Of a DNA stretch of 64,000 nucleotides, positions 54,737 to 64,000 are shown piece after piece. The position numbers and the translations under genes are program-made. Under the pieces are notes generated by a model. That model did not search any database, was not told the origin of the DNA, and worked only from the letters and a program-made list of their open reading frames with translations. This stretch comes from Lojkania enalia. Lineage: Eukaryota; Ascomycota; Dothideomycetes; Pleosporales. Position 1 is the stretch's first letter, and the number at the start of each line of letters is the position of its first letter. The stretch spans positions 434,001 through 498,000 of the forward strand of contig ML986595.1 in NCBI GenBank assembly GCA_010094045.1, read 5' to 3'.

Positions 54737-56599
54737 TGTACTTGATGTCTCTGCCCTCCCCACAGTGGTGGCTATCCCTGCAAACATGCACAAAATCGGT
54801 TCCCGAAACGAGGTGAAGGGTATTGTAAAGAATGACTTGAGGTGGCAGGCGATGTTGACAATTTAGAAAGGCTTGTATATGTCACACATCGCGCAACGTT
54901 CCTCGGCAAAAGGCCAAGGAAAAAGACACGAAGGAGGAAGAGGATGAGGAGGGTGAGCAAGTAAGGAGGGCGAATGATAATTTAGAGTCTTAGAGGGCGC
55001 GCAGAAGGCGAACGTGGCTGACGACACGGCTGGGTTTTGGGGGCTTTGCAATGGGTCGTCTATCTTAAGGTCCACCCCCTGCATCAGGAGCGGAACCCGT
55101 CGATATTATCCGCGACCAACACACCGTCTAAAGAACGGCTTTCTGTTAGCTTAGCGTAGTGCACTGCGGTCTAGCGAGAATGTGCGTAGTTGACAAGCTC
55201 AAGCTGTGATGCCAGATCTCACTCGTGATTGGCCGTATTCGAAGCGCCGTGTCCCTTCTTCAAGTTGCGGCACAGACCAACCAAGGGCGATTCGTCTCCA
55301 GCAACGGCCCGCGATTTGATGCACCGTCTAGCCCAAGCTCAGTTTGGTGAAGAAGATGAAAACGACCGGGACATGTCTTCGACTGCTTGGATCTGGCTCC
55401 GAGCCTTAGCTGAGTTGACGTCGGGGAAACAATCTCGCCGTGGTCCTCTACTCGCATGGCGACTACAACACCACACTACATGCCGTGCGTTTCCTTGCCT
55501 ACTCCGCTGAGCTTTTCCACAAATTTTGTGCGGTTTCCTGGTTCTGTACCTGTAGGATGAATATTGCTGTCGCTACTTCAAACTAAATTGTCACTTAGTT
55601 CAAGGAAGATGTTGGAGGCAAGGCTGAACATTGTGGCAATGCTGTGCCGAGCGATTGTAGAGGCTGACACAGGAATGAGGATAGGGCAGACAACTGAGCT
55701 AATAAAGATAATACAGGGCATTATTTCACCAAAGAAATGTAGTAGAAACGGCAAAGAGCTAGGGAAGACTTGATACTGCCGGGCAGGCTGCTTTTGCTTC
55801 GTTACATCGTCGCAGGAGGCTCGGAGATCGGCGTTAGCGGCATGATGCACCCGTCCAAAGCCATGTATACGAAAATTGGTGCTCGATCGTCACTAACCCT
55901 CTTAGTTTTCCGATCTTGTCCAACATGTCCCGCCCGGTAGTGCTTGAAATGATTCTTCGATCCTTTGTCATGTCCAGGAGTCCTAAATGCCAGAGCAGAT
56001 GCCTAAGGATACAAATCCGTATAATAATATCATATAGAAGGTTCCCCCGCCAAGTTGGTCAAATATTCCTAAATTATTCCCACTATCCCACGGCTGTAGC
56101 CTTACCCCTAGAGGAAAATATGAAGAAACGCCGCAATCCGGAGCGATAGCACAGGCTTGCTTCGCCCAGTAAAATCCTGTGTCAAGAAATCTGTTTTATT
56201 TCTATGAACAACCAAGTTGATGAAATCCGATTATAAAACCTTCTGCTAATTGTGAATAATTTCTCCCACTACCATTCTCCTCAAACCCTGCTCATTACCT
56301 TTGCTTGCCATCTTTGGAAGCGAACTATAAGATGATTTTTATCGTTCCCACTTTTTTATGCCGGGCGTAAAGCGGATCGTCTCGTACCACAGGCTAGATG
56401 ATGGCTCGCCCTAAGTAGGGAATTATAATGAAAGTGTACTGGACGTTTATATGTCGTTTTTAAATATCGACCGTCTAATCCCTCACGAATTCATAGTACG
56501 TCTTTTAGGAATCTAGTTCTCTATAAGCCTCCTATTCTCAAAAGGAAGGTTTTAGTTCATACATTTTCCATACTAAGTTCAGTTAAGTAGAGGAGGAAT
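54737..56599. other. Intergenic, no gene seen
   Basis: About 1.9 kb. The left part should hold the zinc-finger gene promoter, with a pyrimidine-rich leader on the minus strand. Short frames at 55229-55510 and 55578-55850 have no motif or codon support. Confidence 0.45.
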
Positions 56600-57710
56600 G
56601 CTTAGGGTCTCCAGAAATCACCCCAGGACCAAACAGAAACCCCATTCTAACGATACCGATCGTAATACAAACATCAATATTCTCCACTTCGCTAACCTAT
56701 CCCGGAGATATCATCATAGACCCATGAGTCAATCGGATAGCCTTGAATACCTTCGAATCCAATATGGGACGTCTGAACGCTACTGGAGACTGGGTGCACG
56801 AGCTGGCAGATATCTCGAGTGACACTCTCTAAGGATTCGGGGGGAAGTTGTACTCGTTTCCGTTTCGAAACTGTCGAATGTAAGCTGCCCCCCCGCCGTT
56901 AGAAGTAACATAGGGTATTCTTTGGGATGCTAGCAAAGCTTATCCTGGTGTAGGTGTCATTTCTATCCATGAACTGATAAGGATATATGGGAATCTTAGT
57001 CTGAAAAATACACCAGTTATCAATATCGACGTCCCAGTCCTACAAAAAATTACGGGAGAACTCGAAATCGCAAACAATACTGGCTTGGCAAACATCAGTT
57101 TACCAAAACTTTCTTCGATTTTTCAATCTTTTAGTCTACATAGCAATGTTTGTTGGCACTCTCGACAATCCAACCCTTAAGCGCCATTAAGAGGACAGCC
57201 CACCTTCAAGGCAATGGGAACTCGGTGATTATCACTATCCCCAGGGTTCTAGAGATTGACGATTCATACGACCTATGAAGAGCCAGAAGTAGATCTCTCT
57301 CGATCATGCCTGACTGCAAGGCGTTGGAGACGAAGTTAACAACAACGGCGACTTATCTAAGTAAAGTCTTGCTTCATTAGAACTCTTCTATCTCTCTCAG
57401 CTATGGGTACTATTGTATCGTGAAACGTGCTAACGTTATCAAGCGTTTCCATGCCCGCCTTGAATCAAGTGGATGGCAGTCTTACCATTTACAACACTGC
57501 ACTCGATATCCCAGATTTCCCTTGCCAGTATTTTTTTTTTGCGATTTAAAATAGAAGCAGACTATCCAAGGGGAATTTTCGTGCATTATCGAAAACGACG
57601 ACAGAGCAGACTTCTCGCAACTTTCCAGTATACCTTCTTCCACTTCATCATCAGCATCGCCCGGGCAGAACAGCAATCTCGGGATCGAAAATGAAATAGT
57701 GCCACCATAA
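56600..57710 (+). pseudogene. Remnant of Ecm33/Sps2-like GPI-anchored cell-wall protein
   Basis: Plus-strand pieces match the receptor-L-domain repeats of Ecm33-type wall proteins. Around 57000-57150 one frame reads VPVLQKITGELEIANNTGL then SLPKLSSIFQSFSLHSN, the repeating pattern of this family. Around 57447-57530 another reads VSMPALNQVDGSLTIYNTAL, in the right order. A Ser-rich stretch SIPSSTSSSASPGQN near 57630-57675, ending at a TAA at 57708, looks like the linker before a GPI signal. Earlier words (NINILHFANLSR, VVLVSVSKLSNV) may be upstream repeats. Stops, frame changes and an inserted T run (57533-57542) break the gene. Confidence 0.55.
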
Positions 57711-58327
57711 AGTGGACTATTCAGCGGTGGAAAGGCGGAAATTGGTGTTGATATCATTTGAGGGACTGTCGAGCTCGCAGTGGGTGCAGTAATCTTAGTT
57801 TAAGAGGGCGAATGAGATTGAGATACATAGCTAAATCCGATATACTCGACAAGGCGAGAATTGAAACCTGGGAAATCTTATAATCGCAAAATAAGACACC
57901 TGTTAAGATGCCGAGAGGCTATGAGGCATAGGAGTTAACAAACAGAACACGGGGTCAGTGAGGTTTATCCTGCAGGGCACCTTATACGCACCCTACCTAG
58001 CATTTAAGAAGTGGAGTAATGTCTTAATATTTTCTTTTCCCAGGCTAATCCTGATCTTCAATGCCCTAGGTTGTGGAGTCAGCCTTACATGGCATACAGC
58101 AATCAAACAGATTAGATACAGATCGTGTACCTCTAGCTACGTGTTTGAACCTATATGAACAGCAAAGTACTAAATGATAAGCGGTAGAATATAATCACTG
58201 CCAATTGTATAGAGCCTCAAGTCAAGAAGCTGGGTTCTAAGTCCGACTATGTGTATTAGTAAGCCACGCGAAGGAAATACCGTCCCTAAAAAGAATGCAA
58301 ACCCCATTAGCAAAGGCGTAAGTGGAT
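57711..58327. other. Intergenic between two relics, nothing identified
   Basis: About 620 bp of AT-rich sequence with no motif or frame I can support. Confidence 0.4.
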
Positions 58328-59152
58328 TTAATGCTCATTCATCGACTCCCCAAACTTTATCTCAGGTACAAATTTCTGACCAACGAGTTGATGCATACCG
58401 TTACCCCCTGTCCTTAAAACGAGAATGGCCCCGTCCTTATCAAACCTGACAAGAATATTACCAATTTTTGACTTCAGTTTTCCTAACCCTACAAATTTAC
58501 CATCCAAAATAAATGACAAATGCTCATTAAGGGAAACTTTGATGTAAGAAGCCATACAAACGAAGCAGTCCATTTTTCGCTACATGGATTATAGCTCCAA
58601 TACCAACTCTAACTTTGCTTAGGCTAGCATTGGATCTTCTATCTCAAAGTTGAAGAATTCTCTTAAGACAGTGAGGCTAGGGATAAATTTGTCCATTAAG
58701 AGTTTACGGGCTCTCTTAGCAATAATGGCTGCTGTTTCTCTTCAAGCTTCCGTGTCATCGGCAACGCCATCGGACAGCAAAACAACGAGGATAACCTGGA
58801 AGTTGTGGTAGCACATTGTCGGTGGATCGTGACCCCATTATAGCATAGTATATGAAGCTTCGAGACTTATTGATTCTTTTAGGGACCCCTAAATTGCCCG
58901 TGCGAGTATAATATATTGGTGGCATATTTTCCTTCTATCTTCATTGTCTTATGAAAGAAGGTGTCTAAGGGTGCAAGGATGAGTCCTGAGAGCACTAGCA
59001 TTAGACCAATTTATTCCTAGATATTCCTTCAACATGGTATTGCTTTCTGATATATCCAGAGTAGTCCTTGTACCTAGAATATGAACGTAGTCGTACTTCG
59101 TCCCACTAATGGTGAGGGAATATTCTCCTGTAGATGTAGATTCCATTGACAA
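58328..59152 (-). pseudogene. HET-domain protein remnant
   Basis: Two minus-strand pieces resemble heterokaryon-incompatibility (HET) proteins. The 3' piece (58573-58328) ends with LVGQKFVPEIKFGESMNEH preceded by ILVRFDKDGAILVLRTGGNG, the usual C-terminal pattern (a Gly-rich turn, LVGE.YV.G...GE). The 5' piece (59152-58949) has YSLTISGTKYDYVHILGTRT, like the middle segment of such proteins. The intervening 370 bp has stops in all frames, and no N-terminal HET motif is seen. It is a decayed gene; HET proteins trigger cell death on non-self contact. Confidence 0.5.
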
Positions 59153-59426
59153 ATTTATACTCGCACAATGATTCAGTGGATCCGGTCGAATTCTTTATAA
59201 GTTGGCCAACCGGGAACCCATGAAGAAAGCCTATCCTATTCATGTATATTCACGGCCGACTACAAGATATGAGAGGCTTTGTCGCACAGAAGGCGTATAA
59301 CGGCTTGAATGTATTCTTCGACAAAAGTCAACAAGTAATCGACAGTAAGATCCCCTGTATCTGCTGTGCTAAATAGCGTGAGTTCAATATCGCGTATTTT
59401 TCACGTTCATTTTACGCTCTTTCACA

Positions 59427-59727
59427 ATGTTTGAAAAGTCCCCAAGATTGCCCGACGACGTTTTTGGATATGTAACTCTGCCTCCCTCGAGCGTCATACT
59501 TCCACCCATAGCTTCAACGTAAGGCCGGGTACAACATCCAGCAAACTAGATCGGTCAAAGCTATTGTCTACCTATGGTCGTTCCCAATTATTCAAGATCT
59601 GCTGTTGCCGGAGGCCTTCGTCATGGGACTAATTGAGGATCTGTATGCGCAAACGAGCGATAGTGCCGTAAATATCGACACTAGCAATGAACTGCTCACC
59701 AAGAACAAAAGCGAGAGCCGCAAATAA
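59427..59727 (+). pseudogene. Possible F-box-like remnant
   Basis: The ATG at 59427 starts MFEKSPRLPDDVFGYV, like an F-box N-terminus (LP.DV...I). After about 30 codons the frame stops. Another frame from about 59550 reads SVKAIVYLWSFPIIQDLLLP and stays open to 59727. Together they could be a broken F-box gene; support is thin. Confidence 0.25.
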
Positions 59728-61534
59728 ATCCGAGCGCCGAGACAAGATGGAGTCTTGGAGAACCTATACTCGCTGCTACGATGTCCTTTCCATCAAGTCT
59801 CTGACCAATAATAACGGCACAAAGTTTGTCCAAAATTACTTCTAATAACCTCCGAGAGAAGCCATGGACTGGGCCTTGAGTTTGTTGAATCGGTCCCCGA
59901 GTCAAATAATGTTTCGCTAGGCAATTCAAGGCCTTGCCACGACGTTGAAACATTTGACATCATCTAAAGCTTTATTTCCTAGGCCGAGGTAGATCAACGT
60001 TTTAAGGGCACAGGAGTAGATATCTGCGTTTTGTTACACTTGCCAGTTCTTTTCTGTGTTATCAGCTTGATGGATGTAAACTGCATCAACCCATAATGGG
60101 AAATTCCTCTAGCATAACTTAGCAACTAAGTCAAATAAAGTGTCTAGTATCGGCATAGGAAGGACTCAACTAACCAAGCCAGAACAAGTAACATTGACTA
60201 AGTGAGAAATAAAGGAAAAAGAAAGTATTTTAGTGAGGTCAACCACTTGACACCTGGTGGACTCTTGACTATGGTGTTTTTATCTTTCTTCCTATCCATG
60301 GTGCGGATCGCATAAAAAAAACATTTACTAGGACATGCTCGCAAAAATATATTGCAAAGCACTATGCACATCGGTGGTAATAGGAATAAACGAGCCGTCT
60401 TCAAGGACTACAGCAGATGTAAACACCGGCTCTCCCCATGCATAAGAAAGAACCATGTAAAGAACGAGATCGTTGAGGAGCGATACGTGTCGAATTCTGC
60501 ACGCAACACGATGTTCCTGATCCTCCGTCTTGGGATAATTGCATCGAGATACAAGAGTCTAATGCCTTTCCTATCCCTATCGAGAGTTCTGTAATGATAT
60601 TTGGGTTAATTGGATATTAGGCGTAATGAACGCACTGATGAAGGGAGGGCGACCCTGAGATGCTGCTATTAGCGCTGCTGTGGGGCCGTCGAAGTGAATG
60701 ATCTGCTTTTGAAAAATCAAAGTATAAATTAGGAGAAGAGCCTGAAACAACTGAAGCGCACTTGAATACGTGATTTGCTATTTACTAGTGAAATAAATAT
60801 ACGAGAGTTGAGCATTAAGTGTTAGCGTACGAAATGCTTTGCTTATATCAACGCTCCATTCTCGAAACCAAACGGAACCTTCATGCCGGGTCCTTCTCAT
60901 GACGGAAAATTCGTTAAACCAAGCCACTATATACCCTAGCTGTTGAGGTATTGGGTGTATGATGATCTGTTCAATGTGGTGATCAGGCTGAAAACTGAGT
61001 TGCCACTATCGTCCAGCCTAGAGCGTCACAGGGTCGCCTGGGCCTCTTTCTCATTGCGTCACGGTCCAGATCTAGCATACACCAATCGCGACAATTCCTG
61101 CATCTCCAATGCCTGAACTTAACAAATAATAGATTCAACCCATCACTAACCTCGCGTTGTTTCTTTCACAGAGATACGGCTGTCTATCCTACTAGCCCGT
61201 AGAACCCTTCACCAACTAACCTTAAGATGGACACTGGATACCGTCAAGTTAGTCCCATCCACCCAAAACCCACGGCTGCAAATAGTACTGTGCAACAATC
61301 TACCTCTTGTTTGGTCTGGAAAACACTTTGTAACACGAGGTCAAATTTGGCTTTGGAAGCTATGTCTCAATGCAAGGCATGCAACAATGCTATTCAAAGT
61401 CTCTATTCTAAGTTTATCCCTCAATATGCTTCTAATGGTCTTAATGTAGAATTGGGAAACCTAGCGGCTTTTTATGCTCCATAGCGCTCACTAATATGCT
61501 TAATGTGCACCTGGCCGTGCCCTGCAGTTCTATT
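59728..61534. other. Gene-poor DNA to the core-gene boundary
   Basis: About 1.8 kb, AT-rich. A short plus frame at 61227-61484 (MDTGYRQVSPIHPKPTAANS start) has no recognisable content and ends 50 bp before the HAD gene stop on the other strand. No transposon ends were found by eye. Confidence 0.45.
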
Positions 61535-62432
61535 TCAGATTCCGAATTTTGTGTATGGGAACTCGGCCAAGCTTTCTATCAACGTACCCCATCCATCGTC
61601 TAGTTCACCCGGTAATCCCACTCTTCTCCTCCCTTGGAGCACCTCTACCTCAATATGTCTTAGTTCTTCCTCTTCATTGTCCTTATGCTCTCCTGTCAAA
61701 CCTGCAAGAACCTCCTTCTCCCTTCCCTTGTATTCATTCAATAGTTCTGGATGCGGGCACCACACAACTTGCATGCCAGCCCTGCGACCAGATTCCACAC
61801 CAGGCACACTGTCCTCAAAGACCAAACATTCCTCGGGACGAATAGCAGGTTCGCCTTTCTCGGCAAGGGTAGCATTGAGCATCTTCAAGGCAAGGAGATA
61901 GATGTCAGGCGCAGGCTTGCCCCTCCCGTGCGGTATCCGAGGGTCGTCGCCTAGTACTTTGTGATCCTCTGCAAAATAATCGAAGACGTGCGGCAAATGC
62001 GAACTCTTGAGCGAGAAATTACCCGCATGCGAGCTCGTTGCCAGCGCCATATGCACGCCGTTCTCTTTCAACCCCTTTAGCAAATCTAGGACTCCAGGCA
62101 GAGGCTGCGTATTTGGGAATAGTTGCCTCTGCAATATTGTCTGTTCCGCAAAGAATTCTTCCTGCGTGATAGGCAGCTGTGCCCAGGAGTGGAAAATTTG
62201 GCCGGCCTGCGGACCTGGTCGGCCTTGCAGTTGTGCTTTTATGGACCATGGGAGCTTCGGACGTCTGTATCTCTGGAGGATGGTGTTTGTGATGTCTGTG
62301 TAGATGTCTTCGGAATCGATGAGGAGGCCGTCCATGTCGAATAGCGCGGCGCGTATCGGCGGGGGTGGGATGCTGTTTTGAGTCAGAAGTGCTCGCCAGA
62401 CAAGTCGCCGGGACGTACCTCTGAGACGTCAT
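61535..62432 (-). CDS. HAD-superfamily phosphatase (pseudouridine-5'-phosphatase-like)
   Basis: Two exons, 62432-62419 (only 14 nt) and 62372-61535; intron 62418-62373 (GTACGT...AAACAG). The join gives 284 codons, 283 residues. HAD motifs: FDMDGLLIDSED (motif I, nucleophile and acid Asp), ALATSSHAGNFSLK (motif II Ser/Thr), Lys in GRGKPAPDIYLLAL (motif III) and CLVFEDSVPGVESGRRAGM (motif IV). The cap and DxDGLLxDSE signature match the GS1/HDHD1-like group that dephosphorylates pseudouridine 5'-phosphate or similar small phosphates; the true substrate is not known. The tiny first exon supplies the Met and is supported by the conserved frame continuing into RAALFDMDG. It is divergent from the TPR gene. 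Confidence 0.9.
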
Positions 62433-62677
62433 TTCGATGCTGTGTGTAGGGAATGAGAGGATACGCGCGGTTACCAACTGAGGGAGGAAGGCACTAGGTA
62501 AATGAGGAGCGATTGGTCTCGTTGAGTCAGTTTCGCGACCCATGAATAGCCACCCCATGTGCCGCGGCCATTGTCCCCGGTAAGCTTGTTGCCGATCTAC
62601 AGAGGGACGTCACCTTCGAAAACACGAATCCGGGGCCGCGAGAACAGTTCAAAGAGCCCAACGACCCCGTTCCAGCC
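62433..62677. promoter_or_regulatory. Divergent promoter, HAD phosphatase and TPR gene
   Basis: 245 bp between divergent starts; it contains both core promoters. No special motif noted. Confidence 0.4.
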
Positions 62678-63457
62678 ATGCCGTCTTCCCCCCCAGCTCC
62701 GGCCGCGAAGATATCCCCAGCGGAACTTTCCCCTCCCGAAATATTTCCCCTGGAAGAAGAATCAAAGCTCCTCTCCGAATCCATTGCCGATAAGACCTCT
62801 GCAAATAAGAGCTTTTCTACTGGAGACTACTCTACTGCAGTCCAAGGATACGAGAAAGCCCTCGCCGTCTGTCCAGCATACCTAGAATACGATATTGCTG
62901 TTCTACGGTCGAACATCGCTGCATGCCAGCTTAAACTGGAAGAGTGGAAGGCGGCAGTCGAGTCGGCGACTCAGGCGCTTGAAGCCCTGGATCGCGTTGA
63001 TCCCCCGATCCCCGCACCGAAAGTAGGCGAGGAATCTAGTGGAATACAAGAAATCGATGACACGGTAGAAGTGCGCATAGAGGCGCTCATGAGAACAGGG
63101 CGTTCGATCCAAGATGTGCATAAGCTCCGCACAAAAGCGCTCTTACGGCGGGCGAAGGCTAGGCGGGAAGTTGGGGGCTGGGCATCTTTGCAGGGCTCGT
63201 TGGAAGATTATCAGGCTATCTCGAAACCGCCGAATGTGTTGACGGGCCTAGACCAGAGGACGGTGCAGGCCGCGCTGCGAGAGTTGCCGCCCATGTTAGA
63301 GGAGACGAAGAACAAGGAGATGGCGGAGATGATGGGGAAGTTGAAACAGCTGGGCAACGGTATATTGAAGCCCTTTGGGCTAAGCACGGATAATTTCCAG
63401 TTTACCAAGGATGAGAAGAGCGGTGGTTATAGCATGCAGTTCAATCAGAACCGATAG
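62678..63457 (+). CDS. TTC1-like tetratricopeptide-repeat protein
   Basis: Single exon, 259 residues. Three TPR-like helix pairs are visible: ANKSFSTGDYSTAVQGYEKA, RSNIAACQLKLEEWKAAVES and ALLRRAKARREVGGWASLQG. The C-terminus carries the family-specific tail LGNGILKPFGLSTDNFQFTK then SGGYSMQFNQN, which marks it as the TTC1 type. TTC1 proteins act as co-chaperone-like adaptors for Hsp70/Hsp90. The insert with DDTVEVRIEALMRTG separates the repeats. The first ATG with good context was chosen. Convergent with VPS24. Confidence 0.9.
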   Translation: MPSSPPAPAAKISPAELSPPEIFPLEEESKLLSESIADKTSANKSFSTGDYSTAVQGYEKALAVCPAYLEYDIAVLRSNIAACQLKLEEWKAAVESATQALEALDRVDPPIPAPKVGEESSGIQEIDDTVEVRIEALMRTGRSIQDVHKLRTKALLRRAKARREVGGWASLQGSLEDYQAISKPPNVLTGLDQRTVQAALRELPPMLEETKNKEMAEMMGKLKQLGNGILKPFGLSTDNFQFTKDEKSGGYSMQFNQNR

Positions 63458-63640
63458 AGTGTGTCGGAGCTCTCCAGAGTAATGACATGATAGAAATCTA
63501 GAGAAAGGGACATTCATTTGAAACGTCTTGTGCCAATTTGCATCGATCGGGAATTTCAATATGAATTATAGCATCCACCAACGCCCGACTCCAACTGCAT
63601 CCAGCAGTATATGGTCTAGAACATAATAAGCAATGACACC
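63458..63640. other. Convergent 3' gap, TPR gene and VPS24
   Basis: 183 bp between stops, AT-rich. It should contain both polyadenylation sites. Confidence 0.5.
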
Positions 63641-64000
63641 TCAGCTCTTCAGGGCCTCCAAGCGTCCCCGCATCTGCTCCAACATTTCGGCCTGGTCTTC
63701 CTCTTCCTCGGCCTCGGGCGCTTGGGGCAGCTCTGGCTCCTTCGCCTTTGGCAGCTTGTCCTTGAGAATCTCTCCAAGCACCTTCTCGACCTCCTCCTCC
63801 GCCTCCTCATCTTCACCCTCTAGTAGTTCATTGTCGGGTAGTGTATCGCCAACCATCTCCTCAATAATCCCTGCCTTCATCAACTCGGCCGAGAGCTCCC
63901 GCATCGTGCCCGTCAGCTCTGGCAATCGAACTAGGGTATTTACATCTTTCATGATGCCCGTAGACGCGCGTATCGAGCCTTCAATCTTCCTCACGGAGAA
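63641..64000 (-). CDS. VPS24: ESCRT-III subunit VPS24/CHMP3, C-terminal part
   Basis: The minus frame is open from the window edge at 64000 to a TGA at 63641, about 119 residues of the C-terminal half. MKDVNTLVRLPELTGTMREL followed by ELMKAGIIEEMV is the Snf7-family pattern of the Vps24/CHMP3 branch. A very acidic stretch and the final helix (AEMLEQMRGRLEALKS) form the MIM-type C-terminus that binds Vps4 and regulates autoinhibition. ESCRT-III cuts membrane necks at multivesicular bodies. The start lies outside the window. Confidence 0.88.
   Translation of the reverse strand, partial: FSVRKIEGSIRASTGIMKDVNTLVRLPELTGTMRELSAELMKAGIIEEMVGDTLPDNELLEGEDEEAEEEVEKVLGEILKDKLPKAKEPELPQAPEAEEEEDQAEMLEQMRGRLEALKS

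Overview
The window is nuclear DNA from a filamentous ascomycete (Pezizomycotina). The evidence is densely packed genes with short GT-AG introns (mostly 45-65 nt), a Pth11/rhodopsin-type seven-helix membrane protein, a UstYa-family oxidase, relics of HET and WD40 genes, and clear fungal orthologues (TIM44, MED16, verprolin, an Hst3/Hst4-type sirtuin). The class cannot be fixed from the sequence alone. All gene models below were built by eye from splice signals, reading frame and conserved motifs.

Region 1 (1-4.2 kb): a truncated unknown gene at the left edge, an F-box/2EXR-like gene, then an AT-rich stretch with wrecked remains of a protein kinase domain followed by WD40 repeats on the same strand.

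Region 2 (4.2-28.5 kb): a compact housekeeping block. In order: hotdog thioesterase, TIM44, mitochondrial ribosomal protein uS11m, PPPDE/DeSI peptidase, OLA1 ATPase, Mediator MED16, Hst3/Hst4-type sirtuin, PI-PLC X-domain protein, mitochondrial-type rhomboid, Tma17-like coiled-coil protein, verprolin/WIP, and a predicted mitochondrial membrane protein. Several pairs are divergent and share short promoters. At least five of the twelve products are predicted to act in or on mitochondria.

Region 3 (28.5-61.5 kb): gene-poor accessory DNA with islands of genes. It holds 4.7 kb of AT-rich DNA with one broken small secreted gene; a GABA/choline-type permease divergent from a Pth11-like protein; a GNAT acetyltransferase; a 56-residue secreted peptide gene divergent from a UstYa-type oxidase; a four-helix membrane protein; a broken secreted-protein gene; a tandem DUF8021 secreted protein; an arsenite methyltransferase whose promoter carries four helically phased repeats; another broken gene; a C2H2 zinc-finger regulator; and relics of an Ecm33-type cell-wall protein, an F-box-like gene and a HET-domain gene.

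Region 4 (61.5-64 kb): core genes resume with a HAD phosphatase, a TTC1-like TPR protein and the 3' part of VPS24 (ESCRT-III).

The most interesting locus is the divergent pair at 39.8-41.8 kb. A tiny signal-peptide-bearing, tyrosine-containing, cysteine-free peptide lies head to head with a UstYa oxidase, the enzyme family that cyclises fungal ribosomal peptides. It lacks the repeated cores and Kex2 sites of known precursors, so any RiPP assignment is a hypothesis.
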